Shown in pieces: positions 1 through 8,836 of a stretch of DNA of 27,823 nt (its first letter is position 1; every line of letters starts with the position of its first letter). The position numbers and the translations under genes were made by a program. Below the pieces are notes generated by a model. It saw only the letters and a program-made list of their open reading frames with translations. It had not been told where the DNA came from and ran no database searches. Source of the stretch: JAOUEE01 sp051011595 (GTDB taxonomy: Bacteria; Actinomycetota; Acidimicrobiia; Acidimicrobiales; SHLQ01); NCBI GenBank assembly GCA_051011595.1, contig JBPCTQ010000151.1, forward strand, positions 1-27,823, given 5' to 3'.

Positions 1-1263
<1,263 letters not shown>

Positions 1264-1301
1264 TCAACGAAGGGCCAGAAGGCAACGAGAGGATGGCGTC
1301 A

Positions 1302-2300
1302 ATGATGGACTTCGGAGTGGTGCTCCAGACCGATCCGCCGGCCTGGCGGGTCGTCGATCTGGCCCGTAAGGCCGAGACCCTGGGTTTCTCGCACGGGTGG
1401 ACGTTCGACAGCCACGTGCTCTGGCAGGAGCCTTACGTCATCTACAGCCAGATGCTCTCGTCCACCAACCAGATGGTGGTGGGGCCCATGGTGACCAACC
1501 CGGGGACGCGCAACTGGACGGTCTCGGCGTCGATGTACGCCACCCTCAACGACATGTTCGGCAACCGCACCATCTGCGGTATCGGCCGCGGCGACTCGGC
1601 CATGCGGGTGCTGGGCCACACACCCAACAAACTCGACACCCTCAGCGACGCCATGACGGTCATCAAGGGGTTGGCCGAGGGCCGGGAGGTCACCTACAAC
1701 GGCACCCAGCAGCAGTTCCCGTGGTCGCATGGCTCCGAACTCAAGATCCTGATGGCCGCCTACGGACCCAAGGCGCTGGCCCTGTGTGGCCGCCAGGCCG
1801 ACGGTTTCATCCTCCAGCTGGCCGACCTGTCGCTGGCCGAATGGACCATCGGTGCCGTGCGCAAAGCGGCCGAAGAGGCGGGGCGAGACCCCGACGAGCT
1901 CTACATCTGCGTGGCCGCCCCGGCCTACGTGGGCGACGACATCGAACATCAACGTGACCAGTGCCGGTGGTTCGGCGGCATGGTGGGCAACCACGTGGCC
2001 GACCTGGTCGAGCGCTACGGCGACAGCGGCGCGGTACCCCAGGCGTTGACCGACTACATCAAGGGCCGCGAAGGCTACGACTACAGCGGCCACGGCAAGG
2101 CCGGCCACGACCACACCGACTTCGTCCCCGACGAGATCATCGACCGTTTCTGCATCCTCGGGCCCGAAGAGGCCCACATCGAACGGCTGCGAGCGCTCGA
2201 GGAGCTCGGGGTCGATCAGTTCGCCATCTACCTGATGCACGACCAGAAGGACGAAACCCTCAACGCCTACGGCCAGCGCATCATCCCCGCCCTTCGATGA
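1302..2300 (+). CDS. LLM-class flavin oxidoreductase, probably F420-dependent (TIGR03842-like)
   Basis: This is a luciferase-like monooxygenase (LLM) fold enzyme of about 332 aa. Sequence blocks seen are DFGVVLQTDPPAW at the N-terminus, GPMVTNPGTRNW near residue 65, ICGIGRGDSAMRVLG near residue 90, and a C-terminal block with the pattern FCILGPEEAHIERLRALEELG. The GIGRGDS block and the N(P)GTRN loop are usual in the F420-binding branch of the fold. The nearest named family I recall is TIGR03842. ATG codons lie at 1293, 1302 and 1305. The GAGAGG at 1287-1292 sits directly against 1293 but about 9 bases before 1302, so 1302 is preferred. It lies between mmsA and an ABC importer in one apparent operon, so it probably acts on the imported compound or an intermediate. 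Substrate and cofactor cannot be read from sequence alone. Confidence 0.88.
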   Translation: MMDFGVVLQTDPPAWRVVDLARKAETLGFSHGWTFDSHVLWQEPYVIYSQMLSSTNQMVVGPMVTNPGTRNWTVSASMYATLNDMFGNRTICGIGRGDSAMRVLGHTPNKLDTLSDAMTVIKGLAEGREVTYNGTQQQFPWSHGSELKILMAAYGPKALALCGRQADGFILQLADLSLAEWTIGAVRKAAEEAGRDPDELYICVAAPAYVGDDIEHQRDQCRWFGGMVGNHVADLVERYGDSGAVPQALTDYIKGREGYDYSGHGKAGHDHTDFVPDEIIDRFCILGPEEAHIERLRALEELGVDQFAIYLMHDQKDETLNAYGQRIIPALR

Positions 2301-2322
2301 GCACACCGGTCACCGCGGCTTC

Positions 2323-3261
2323 ATGAGCACAGCCGACCCAGAGGTCGATGTCGATGCGGCCGGTGTTGATGCCGTCCGTGCTCGTCCCGGTGCCCTGCGG
2401 GTGGCCACCGTGGTGCGACGGATCGTGGTGGCCGCACTGGCGCTGGTCGTGGTGGTGGCCCTGTACGAGGGATACAAGTGGATGGGTCAGCAGACCGACG
2501 ACACCTGGCCCGGCACCAACTGGGGGCTTCCCGTCCCCACCGACGACCTCACCATGCCGCCCACCATCGACATCTGGGACAGCCTGTGGGAGCCGGTCCA
2601 GCGGGGTCGTGACCAGACCCTGGCGTCCTTCCTGGTCGAATCGGCATGGTTCACGTTGCGGGAGGCCGCGCTCGGGTTCGCCATCGGCACGGTGGTCGGT
2701 CTGGCCCTGGCGGTGGCCATGCTGCGCTCGCGGGCCGTCGAGCGGGGACTGTTGCCCTGGGTCAACATCTCCCAGACCATCCCGCTCATCGCGTTGGCCC
2801 CCATCGTGGTCACCTGGGCCCGCACCACGTGGTTGAGCGACACCCAGGCGGTGGCCCTCATCGCCGCCTACCTCACCTTCTTCCCGGTGGCCGTGGGCGG
2901 GCTGCGGGGGCTGCAGTCACCCGACGAGGCCGATGTCGAGCTGATGCGTTCCTACGCGGCGCCGTGGCGCCAGACCCTGATGAAGGTGCGATTCCCGGCG
3001 GCCCGGCCCTACCTCTTCCCGGCCTTCAAGCTGGCGGCCACCCTCAGTGTGGTGGGGGCCATCGTCGGCGAGATCTCGTCGGGCGTGAAAGGTGGACTGG
3101 GCCGAGTGGTGCTCGACTTCGCCAGCCGCTACAGCACCGGTCCCGAGAAGCTCTATGCCGCAGTGCTGGCCGCCGCCGGTCTGGGCCTGGTCGTGTTCGG
3201 ACTGGTCAGCCTGGTCGAGCGCCTCCTCACCCGCGGCCAACAACCGGCGGAGGCCGTATGA
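2323..3261 (+). CDS. ABC transporter permease (NitT/TauT/THI5 type), first of two
   Basis: This 312-aa inner-membrane permease belongs to the BPD_transp_1 family. A first membrane segment lies at about residues 27-47. A longer extracytoplasmic stretch with the DDTWPGTNWGLPVP sequence follows, and then about five further segments. The coupling loop that contacts the ATPase is visible as the block DEADVELMRSYAAPW followed by an arginine/proline-rich stretch (near 2925-3020). The ATG at 2323 comes 22 bases after the stop of the oxidoreductase gene. The stop codon overlaps the next start as ATGA (3258-3261), so translation is probably coupled to the ATPase. It very likely pairs with the second permease (4046-4810) as a heterodimer. 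Family is clear; substrate is inferred from context only. Confidence 0.92.
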   Translation: MSTADPEVDVDAAGVDAVRARPGALRVATVVRRIVVAALALVVVVALYEGYKWMGQQTDDTWPGTNWGLPVPTDDLTMPPTIDIWDSLWEPVQRGRDQTLASFLVESAWFTLREAALGFAIGTVVGLALAVAMLRSRAVERGLLPWVNISQTIPLIALAPIVVTWARTTWLSDTQAVALIAAYLTFFPVAVGGLRGLQSPDEADVELMRSYAAPWRQTLMKVRFPAARPYLFPAFKLAATLSVVGAIVGEISSGVKGGLGRVVLDFASRYSTGPEKLYAAVLAAAGLGLVVFGLVSLVERLLTRGQQPAEAV

Positions 3262-4049
3262 ACCAGCCCGATCCCAGCCCGGCTGTGACCGTCTCCGATG
3301 TCGACAAGGTGTTCAACGCCGGCAGCGGCGACGAGGTCCATGCCCTGGCCGACATCGATCTCACTGTGGCCGACGGCGAGTTCGTGTCGCTCATCGGTCC
3401 GTCGGGGTGTGGCAAGTCGACCTTGCTGCGGCTCATGGCCGACCTCATCGAACCAACGGTGGGGTCCATCGAGGTGTTCGCCAAGTCGGCGGCCCAGGCC
3501 CGCCTCGACGGTGATTACGCGATGGCCTTCCAGCAGGCTGGGCTCTTCGACTGGCGCCGGGTGGCCGCCAACATCGAGCTGCCGTTGGAGCTCAAGGGAT
3601 GGTCCAAGAAGGACCGGGCCCAGCGGTCGGCCGAGATGCTCGAGCTGGTGAAGCTGAAGGAGTTCGCCCAGCACTATCCGCGCCAACTCTCGGGCGGTAT
3701 GCAGCAGCGGGTGGCCATCGCCCGGTCGCTGTCCTTCGAGCCGCGCTTGTTGTTGATGGATGAACCCTTCGGCGCCCTCGACGAGATGACCCGCGAGCAC
3801 ATGCAGACCGAGCTGCTGCGGATCTACGAGACCTTGGGCACCACCGTGGTGTTCGTGACCCACTCCATTGCCGAAGCGGCCTACCTGTCGAGCCGCGTGG
3901 TGGTGTTGTCGGCGCGCCCCGGCCGGATACACACCATCATCGATGTCGATCTGGGCGACCGCAGCGCACAGATTCGCCAGAGCCCGGAGTTCTTCGCCAA
4001 GACCACCGAGATCCGCGATGCGCTGCGCCAGGTGGAGGCCCGCGAGTGA
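3258..4049 (+). CDS. ABC transporter ATP-binding protein (NitT/TauT family)
   Basis: This cytoplasmic ATPase of 263 aa drives the importer. Walker A is GPSGCGKST at residues 47-55, the ABC signature LSGGMQQR starts at residue 144, and Walker B ends in MDEP with the Asp/Glu pair at residues 168-169. It is followed by a D-loop (GALDE) and the switch histidine in VFVTHSIAEAAY. The MQQRVAIARSLSFEP and EAAYLSSRVVVLSARPGRI blocks are typical of the nitrate/sulfonate/taurine/THI5 group. The start ATG overlaps the upstream permease stop (ATGA), and the gene's own stop overlaps the GTG of the next permease (GTGA at 4046-4049). Permease, ATPase and permease are therefore one translationally coupled unit. 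Confidence 0.95.
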   Translation: MNQPDPSPAVTVSDVDKVFNAGSGDEVHALADIDLTVADGEFVSLIGPSGCGKSTLLRLMADLIEPTVGSIEVFAKSAAQARLDGDYAMAFQQAGLFDWRRVAANIELPLELKGWSKKDRAQRSAEMLELVKLKEFAQHYPRQLSGGMQQRVAIARSLSFEPRLLLMDEPFGALDEMTREHMQTELLRIYETLGTTVVFVTHSIAEAAYLSSRVVVLSARPGRIHTIIDVDLGDRSAQIRQSPEFFAKTTEIRDALRQVEARE

Positions 4050-4810
4050 AGGCGATCCGGGCCTTCGGGCCGGCGTTGGCCGTGGGGTTGGGGGCCCTCG
4101 TGGCGTGGGAGGCCGCGGTGGTCATCTTCGACATCCAGGAGTTCCTGCTGCCCAAGCCCTCGTCGATCTTCCAGGCACTGGCCGACGAGTGGCCGGTGAT
4201 GTGGCGGGCCGGATGGGAGACCGGCAAGATCGCGGTCACCGGACTGGTTGTGGGTGTCATCGCCGGGGTCGTAATGGCCCTGTTGTCGACCCGCTTCCGC
4301 CTCTTCGGTGATGCCGTCACGCCGTTGGCGGTGGCCCTCAATGCCACACCCATCATCGCCCTGGCCCCCATCTTCAACGCTTGGTTCGGCATCACCGATC
4401 CCCGCAGCAATCAGGCGGTGGTCATCGTGGTGGTGTTTTTCCCGGTGTTCATCAACACCGCCCGCGGGTTGGTCGAGGTGGCGCCGGCCCAGCTCGAGCT
4501 GATGCGCAGCTACGCCAGCTCGGAGTGGACGGTCATGCGACGGGTCCGAATACCCAACGCGTTGCCCTTCTTCCTCACATCGCTGCGGGTGGTGGCCCCC
4601 CTGAGTGTGATTGCCGCCATCGTGGCCGAGTACTTCGGTGGGCCGCAGAATCGGATCGGCCCCGTGATCACCCAGAACGCCAGCTTCGCCCGCTACGACG
4701 TGGCGTGGGCCGCCATCGTGGTGGGCAGCGCCGTCGGCCTCGGCTTGTTCGTGCTGGCGGTGGTGGCCGAGCGAGTGCTGATGCCCTGGAAACCGGCCGC
4801 CTCCAACTGA
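4046..4810 (+). CDS. ABC transporter permease (NitT/TauT/THI5 type), second of two
   Basis: This 254-aa permease starts at the GTG that overlaps the ATPase stop. It has about six hydrophobic segments, beginning with an N-terminal anchor at residues 8-30 and then the LPKPSSIFQAL block characteristic of this permease group. The coupling loop is seen in APAQLELMRSYASSEWTVMRRV (about residues 148-170), which matches the corresponding loop of the first permease (same ELMRSYA core). The conserved YFGGPQNRIGPVI block follows near residue 193. It presumably forms a heterodimeric pore with the 312-aa permease. A spacer of 96 bases separates it from the substrate-binding lipoprotein gene. Confidence 0.93.
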   Translation: MKAIRAFGPALAVGLGALVAWEAAVVIFDIQEFLLPKPSSIFQALADEWPVMWRAGWETGKIAVTGLVVGVIAGVVMALLSTRFRLFGDAVTPLAVALNATPIIALAPIFNAWFGITDPRSNQAVVIVVVFFPVFINTARGLVEVAPAQLELMRSYASSEWTVMRRVRIPNALPFFLTSLRVVAPLSVIAAIVAEYFGGPQNRIGPVITQNASFARYDVAWAAIVVGSAVGLGLFVLAVVAERVLMPWKPAASN

Positions 4811-4863
4811 GGCGGTTGTGGCGCGCGTCGACACGGCGGCGTGCAGGTCAATTAGGTTGGTCG

Positions 4864-4881
4864 ACGAGCCGTGGGGCTCGT
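4864..4881 (+). other. Hairpin in the leader of the substrate-binding protein gene
   Basis: ACGAGCC (4864-4870) and GGCTCGT (4875-4881) form a perfect 7-bp stem with a GTGG loop, followed by TT. It lies 11 bases before the strong AGGAGGG ribosome site of the lipoprotein gene. In importer operons the binding protein is usually made in excess of the permeases. A hairpin here could be a partial terminator or an mRNA-stability stem. That role is inferred. Confidence 0.4.
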
Positions 4882-4906
4882 TTCACCACTTAGGAGGGAA
4901 ACCAAG

Positions 4907-6190
4907 ATGGGGAAGACCTGGAGATGGCTGTTCGCCGTGCTGGCAGTGTTGGCGCTGGTGGCCGCAGCCTGCGGAAGTGACGACGACGGTGAGAGTGGCA
5001 CCGACGGCACGACCACCACGGCCGGCGCCGACGAAGGGGCCGCGGCCGATGAAGGCGCCGCCGACGAGGAGATGTCCGATGAGGAGATGTCCGACGAAGA
5101 GATGACCGACGAGGAGATGTCCGATGAGGAGATGTCCGACGAGGCCACCGATGTGGCGGCGGCGGACTGTGAAACCGTCGACTCGATCACGGTGCAGCTC
5201 CAGTGGGTGGCGCAGTCCCAGTTCGCGGGCTACTTCGCCGCCAAGGACGCCGGTCTCTACGAGGCCTTCTGTCTCGACGTCACCATCGCCGAGGGTGCCG
5301 TCGACATCGTGCCCCAGCAGCAGCTGGCGTCGGGCGCCGCTGACTTCGCAGTGGCCTGGGTGCCCAAGGCCCTGGTGTCACGTGAAGAAGGGATCGACAT
5401 CGTCAACATCGCCCAGATCTTCCAGCGCTCGGGCACCCTCCAGGTGTCGTTCGCCGATCGGGGGATCACCAGCCCCGCCGATCTCGAGGACAGACTGGTG
5501 GGCAACTGGGGCTTCGGCAACGAGCTCGAGTTGGTCGCCGGCGCAGCGGGTGCCGGTCTCGAAGCGGGCACCGATTTCGAGTTCGTCCAGCAGAATTTCG
5601 ACATGCTGGCCTTGCTGAGCGGCGAGATCGATGCGGCTCAGGCCATGACCTACAACGAGTACGCCCAGGTGCTCGAAACCGTCAACCCCGACACCGGCGA
5701 GCTCTACCAACCAGAGGACTTCAACACCATCAGCTGGGAAGAAGAGGGCTTCGGGATGCTCCAGGATGCGCTCTGGGCCGACACCACTCGGCTGGCCGAT
5801 GATCCGGCCTACGGCGACATCGCCACCCGCCTCATCGCGGCCACCGTCGAAGGGTGGGCCTGGTGTCGCGACAACGCCGAGCCGTGCATCGACATCGTGC
5901 TCGACAACGGCACCACCCTGGGTCGGTCGCACCAGACCTGGCAGCTCAACGAGATCAACAAGTTGATCTGGCCGAGCCCCAATGGTGCGGGGATGATGGA
6001 CCAGGCTCTGTGGGATCAGACCGTCGAGGTCTCCCTGGCCGCTGATTTCATCACCGCTGCCCCCGATGCCTCGGCCTTCACGACCGAGTACGCCACCGCC
6101 GCGCTGGCACTGCTCGACGAACAGGGTGTCGACAGCACCGGCGACGGGTTCACGCCGGTCGAGGTCGAATTGCTCGAGGGCGGCGAGTAG
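4907..6190 (+). CDS. ABC transporter substrate-binding lipoprotein, NMT1/THI5-like
   Basis: This 427-aa secreted lipoprotein captures the substrate for the importer upstream. The ATG at 4907 is chosen because AGGAGGG lies at 4892-4898, 8 bases upstream, and the protein then begins with a clean lipoprotein signal: positive residues at 3-6, a hydrophobic core at 8-18, and LVAAAC with the lipidated Cys at residue 22. An acidic linker follows with five DEEMS-type pentapeptides (residues 53-77). The binding domain starts near residue 90 with VQLQWVAQSQFAGYFAAKDAGLY, the usual opening of THI5/SsuA/NMT1-like proteins that bind pyrimidine precursors, sulfonates or nitrate. The final residues (LLEGGE) precede a strong hairpin terminator. 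A pyrimidine-like ligand fits the neighbouring genes but is not proven. Confidence 0.93.
   Translation: MGKTWRWLFAVLAVLALVAAACGSDDDGESGTDGTTTTAGADEGAAADEGAADEEMSDEEMSDEEMTDEEMSDEEMSDEATDVAAADCETVDSITVQLQWVAQSQFAGYFAAKDAGLYEAFCLDVTIAEGAVDIVPQQQLASGAADFAVAWVPKALVSREEGIDIVNIAQIFQRSGTLQVSFADRGITSPADLEDRLVGNWGFGNELELVAGAAGAGLEAGTDFEFVQQNFDMLALLSGEIDAAQAMTYNEYAQVLETVNPDTGELYQPEDFNTISWEEEGFGMLQDALWADTTRLADDPAYGDIATRLIAATVEGWAWCRDNAEPCIDIVLDNGTTLGRSHQTWQLNEINKLIWPSPNGAGMMDQALWDQTVEVSLAADFITAAPDASAFTTEYATAALALLDEQGVDSTGDGFTPVEVELLEGGE
5063..5137 (+). repeat. Tandem 15-bp in-frame repeat coding DEEMS/DEEMT
   Basis: Five consecutive 15-base units of the form GAY-GAR-GAG-ATG-WCC encode DEEMS (the third unit is DEEMT). 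They sit in the linker between the lipidated N-terminus and the ligand-binding domain. Copies differ only at synonymous sites and at one T-to-A change, which suggests recent slippage or duplication. Copy number is likely to vary between strains. Confidence 0.9.
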
Positions 6191-6216
6191 CCACCCCGAT
6201 CATCGTCTGATCCTTC

Positions 6217-6255
6217 GGGCGGGACGCTGGTTCGATTCGAACCGGCGTCCCGCCC
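6217..6255 (+). terminator. Strong hairpin terminator of the importer operon
   Basis: GGGCGGGACGC (6217-6227) pairs perfectly with GCGTCCCGCCC (6245-6255). The intervening GGTTCGA-T-TCGAACC (6229-6243) is also self-complementary, so the stem is about 18 bp with only a T-G position at 6228/6244. It begins 26 bases after the lipoprotein stop codon. The downstream tract is only weakly T-rich (TTGGCGTTTT), as is common in high-GC actinobacteria. Confidence 0.75.
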
Positions 6256-6304
6256 TTGGCGTTTTCGGGGTGATCGGTGGTCTTCGCGACCTTTTCGGGC
6301 TTCC

Positions 6305-6745
6305 GTGCGTCTTGGAAGTGTGCCGATCACCGACCCTGCGACCAGGCCGATCTCCGCCATCGACGCCATCGATGCCGCGTCGGCCAAGATGCTGCGCCTG
6401 GCCGGTGTGACAACGACCGCTCAACTGCTCGAACGGGGTGCCACCAAGACGGCCCGTCTCCAGCTGGCATCGGACACCGGTATTGGTTTGCAACTGATCA
6501 TCGACTGGGTCCATCGGGCCGACCTGATGCGTGTTCCCGGTGTCGACGGGGGCGCAGCCGACGTGCTCCGCCGGGCCGAGGTCGCCAGCGTCGTCGACCT
6601 GGCCCGTGCGGACGCCGCCCGCCTGTACGCCCGCTGTTCGGTGGTCTGTCGGCGTGAAGAGGTGCCGTGGCCCGAACCGGGCCGCGACGCCGTGGTGGCC
6701 TGGGTGGCCCATGCCGGCACGCTCGACCCCATCGTCCAGTACTGA
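6305..6745 (+). CDS. Small helix-hairpin-helix protein, DUF4332-like
   Basis: The protein is about 146 aa, or 141 aa from the alternative GTG at 6320. It has no signal or membrane segment. Two similar units are visible: residues about 20-75 with AKMLRLAGVTTTAQLLERGATKTARLQLA followed by ADTGI-type residues and IDWVHRADLMRVPGV, then ADVLRRAEVASVVDLARA. This follows the DUF4332 pattern, in which helix-hairpin-helix elements resemble those of DNA-binding or ribosomal-protein-associated domains. No convincing ribosome site marks either GTG, so the start is uncertain. It stands alone after a terminator and before a repeat array. The cellular role is not known. Confidence 0.7.
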   Translation: MRLGSVPITDPATRPISAIDAIDAASAKMLRLAGVTTTAQLLERGATKTARLQLASDTGIGLQLIIDWVHRADLMRVPGVDGGAADVLRRAEVASVVDLARADAARLYARCSVVCRREEVPWPEPGRDAVVAWVAHAGTLDPIVQY

Positions 6746-6770
6746 CCAGACGCCCGACACCCCCATCGTT

Positions 6771-6813
6771 CTGGTCGTGCACCGACAGCGTCAGCCTGAC
6801 GCTGCACTACCAG
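6771..6813. repeat. Hairpin repeat, copy 1 of 3
   Basis: This is a 43-base unit opening with CTGGTCGTGCACC and closing with GCTGCACTACCAG. The outer arm CTGGT-N-GTGCA pairs with TGCAC-N-ACCAG, and the inner arm GCGTCAG pairs with CTGACGC. A CCCCATCGTT tract precedes it and TTCG follows, and both are partly shared with the other copies. It is entirely noncoding, between the DUF4332-like gene and the P450. Confidence 0.85.
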
Positions 6814-6831
6814 TTCGCACCCCCCATCGTT

Positions 6832-6874
6832 CTGGTCGTGCCGCGACGCGCCCTGCCTGACGGGGCACTACCAG
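6832..6874. repeat. Hairpin repeat, copy 2 of 3
   Basis: This 43-base unit has the same outer frame as copy 1. The outer stem has changed on both sides: GTGCC now pairs with GGCAC, where copies 1 and 3 have GTGCA with TGCAC. The central part has diverged, and GCCC/GGGC can pair instead. The paired change suggests that the fold, not just the sequence, is kept. Confidence 0.85.
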
Positions 6875-6896
6875 TTCGGCGACCCTCCCCATGGTT

Positions 6897-6939
6897 CTGG
6901 TTGTGCACCGACAGCGTCAGCCTGACGCTGCACTACCAG
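6897..6939. repeat. Hairpin repeat, copy 3 of 3
   Basis: This 43-base unit is identical to copy 1 except for one C-to-T change at position 6 of the unit. It starts 65 bases after copy 2 (copies 1 and 2 are 61 bases apart) and ends 47 bases before the P450 start codon, just upstream of the GAACGTTC palindrome. Confidence 0.85.
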
Positions 6940-6954
6940 TTTGCATCGACTACT

Positions 6955-6970
6955 AAACGAACGTTCAATG
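6955..6970. promoter_or_regulatory. Candidate TetR-type operator ahead of the P450
   Basis: The sequence AAACGAACGTTCAATG contains the perfect palindrome GAACGTTC (6959-6966) in an AT-richer patch just upstream of the P450 start at 6987. A TetR regulator gene is coupled to the P450, so this is a natural site for autoregulation. Binding is inferred. Confidence 0.45.
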
Positions 6971-6986
6971 AGTTAGAGTTCGGGAC

Positions 6987-8243
6987 ATGGAACCTCTCGA
7001 CTTCTGCGACTCCGGCACGTTCGACGATCCGTGGTCCACCTACACCTGGCTGCGGGCCGAAGAACCGATGTACCGCGACGACCCCAACGACTTGTGGGTG
7101 GTGTCGCGCTACGCCGACCTGGTGCACATTTCCCGCCATCCCGAGCGCTATTCGAGCGCCCAGGGTGTGCGCCCCAAAGGTGCATCGGAGCTGTCGTTGC
7201 TGGCCATGGACGACCCCGAACACACCCGGGTGCGCCGCCTGGTCAACAAGGGATTCACCCCCCGGCAGGTGCGCCAGATCATGCCCCACGTCCGTGACCT
7301 CTCCCGGCAGTTGGCGGCCGAGATCGGCGAACGGGGTGAGGTCGATTTCGTCGGCGACGTGGCCATTCACATCCCGCTCATCGTCATCGCCGAGCTGCTC
7401 GGGCTCGACCCTGACGCCCGTCTCCAGCTCTACCAGTGGTCCGACAACATGATGGCGGGCGACGGTCGAACCGATCCCGACGATCCGGTGTTGCTCGGCG
7501 CCATGACGGCATTCGGTGAGTACGCGGCGCTGTTGCAGGAGCTCATCGCCGTGCGCCGGGCCGACCCCACCGACGATCTCATCGGCGTGCTCACCCAGGC
7601 CCACGACGCCGGCGAGTTGGCCGAGCTGGCCGACGGCTCCACCGAAATGACGCCGTCCGACGACGAGCCACTCGAGGAGCACGAGCTCCTCCTCTTCCTG
7701 GCCACCCTGCTCGTGGCCGGCAACGAGACCACCCGCAACGCCATCAGCGGCGGCTTGTTGGCGCTCAGCCAGTTCCCCGACGAACAGGCCCGGCTGGTCG
7801 AGCACCTCGACGACGACCACTTCCTCGACCTGGCCGTCGACGAGCTCATCCGATTCGTCTCGCCCGTGTTGAGCTTCACTCGCACCGTCACCGAAGACCA
7901 CGTGTACGAAGGCGAGGGGTACACCCAGCCACTGAAGGCCGGCGACCGGGTGCTGATGCTGTACCAGTCGGCCAATCGGGACGAGCGGGTCTTCGACGAT
8001 CCCGACCAGCTCCGGCTGGACCGTGACCCCAATCCACACGTGGCCTTCGGCATCGGGACCCACTATTGCCTGGGCGCCAACCTGGCCCGTATGGAGGTCA
8101 AGGTGGTGTTCGAGGAGCTGCTGCGCCACCTGCCCGACATCCGGGTGCCCGACGGTGTCGGTCCGGAGCGGGGCGAGTCCACCCTGGTTCTGGCCCTCAA
8201 CAAGCTGCCCGCCGTCTTCGACCCGGTTCCCGCATCGGCGTGA
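6987..8243 (+). CDS. Cytochrome P450
   Basis: This is a soluble bacterial-type P450 monooxygenase of 418 aa, in the normal size range and without a membrane anchor. The I-helix oxygen-activation motif is AGNETT, with the Glu-Thr pair at residues 247-248. The K-helix ExxR motif is ELIR near residue 286. The heme loop is FGIGTHYCLGANLARM with the proximal Cys at residue 361. The N-terminal block DDPWSTYTWLRAEEPMY-type residues and HTRVRRLVNKGFTPRQ are typical of actinobacterial CYPs. No ferredoxin or ferredoxin reductase gene is adjacent, so electrons must come from elsewhere. The stop overlaps the start of a TetR gene (GTGA), which suggests that the regulator controls this enzyme. The substrate cannot be predicted; sterol, fatty-acid, terpene or xenobiotic hydroxylation are all possible. 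Confidence 0.96.
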   Translation: MEPLDFCDSGTFDDPWSTYTWLRAEEPMYRDDPNDLWVVSRYADLVHISRHPERYSSAQGVRPKGASELSLLAMDDPEHTRVRRLVNKGFTPRQVRQIMPHVRDLSRQLAAEIGERGEVDFVGDVAIHIPLIVIAELLGLDPDARLQLYQWSDNMMAGDGRTDPDDPVLLGAMTAFGEYAALLQELIAVRRADPTDDLIGVLTQAHDAGELAELADGSTEMTPSDDEPLEEHELLLFLATLLVAGNETTRNAISGGLLALSQFPDEQARLVEHLDDDHFLDLAVDELIRFVSPVLSFTRTVTEDHVYEGEGYTQPLKAGDRVLMLYQSANRDERVFDDPDQLRLDRDPNPHVAFGIGTHYCLGANLARMEVKVVFEELLRHLPDIRVPDGVGPERGESTLVLALNKLPAVFDPVPASA

Positions 8244-8824
8244 GCGACACGGCCGCCACCACCACTCGCGAACGCATCCTCGATGCTGCCCTCGACCTGG
8301 CCGCCCGTAAGGGTGCCGACGGCACCAGCATGCGGGAGCTGGCCGAGGCGTGTGAGGTCAACGTGGCCGCTCTCTACTACCACTTTCCTTCCAAGGCCGA
8401 CTTGTTGCGGTCGGTGATCGAAGAGCGCCACTACGACCTGATGATGGCCACCGTCGAGGTGCCGCCGGCCAGCGCCGGTTCCGACACCGATCGGCTACGC
8501 GATCTGCTGCTCACCATCTGGACGGGTATGCAGGGCGAACAACGGGTGTGGCGCCTGCTGTTGGCCGAGAGCTGCCATCACAACACCGATGCCCAGGAGG
8601 TGGCCTGCTCGCTGGTGGGTTCGTTCGAGAGCATCACCGCCGACTGGTTGGCGCAGGGGTTCGGGCCCCTCGCCGTGCCGCTGCCGGTGGCCGCCCACCT
8701 GGTGGCCGACTTCTTGTTCTCGAACGTGGCCCGGGTGGCGATCGGTGCCGTCACCGACGAGGAGGTGGCCGGTCATGCCGAGGCCCTGGCCGCAGTGATC
8801 ACCGGCAGCCGGTCGTCGGGCTGA
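8240..8824 (+). CDS. TetR/AcrR-family transcriptional regulator, coupled to the P450
   Basis: This 194-aa repressor-type protein starts at the GTG that overlaps the P450 stop (GTGA at 8240-8243). The N-terminal TetR helix-turn-helix is clear: RERILDAALDLAARKGADGTS followed by MRELAEACEVNVAALYYHFPSKADLL (about residues 9-55). The C-terminal half (residues 70-194) is a helical ligand-binding region with no assignable ligand. Translational coupling to the P450 suggests that it senses the P450 substrate or product. The palindrome at 6959-6966 is the obvious candidate operator. It ends 12 bases from the convergent VOC gene. Confidence 0.93.
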   Translation: MSDTAATTTRERILDAALDLAARKGADGTSMRELAEACEVNVAALYYHFPSKADLLRSVIEERHYDLMMATVEVPPASAGSDTDRLRDLLLTIWTGMQGEQRVWRLLLAESCHHNTDAQEVACSLVGSFESITADWLAQGFGPLAVPLPVAAHLVADFLFSNVARVAIGAVTDEEVAGHAEALAAVITGSRSSG

Positions 8825-8836
8825 TCCGACCCGACG

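Noticed and set aside
6229..6243. GGTTCGATTCGAACC, which resembles a tRNA T-arm
   Set aside because: No acceptor, D or anticodon arm surrounds it. The segment is the top of a perfect 39-base hairpin placed just after an operon, so it is called a terminator.
6771..6939. The three-unit array as a CRISPR
   Set aside because: Units are imperfect, internally palindromic over their whole length and separated by only 18-22 bases of related sequence. There are no cas genes and no unique spacers.
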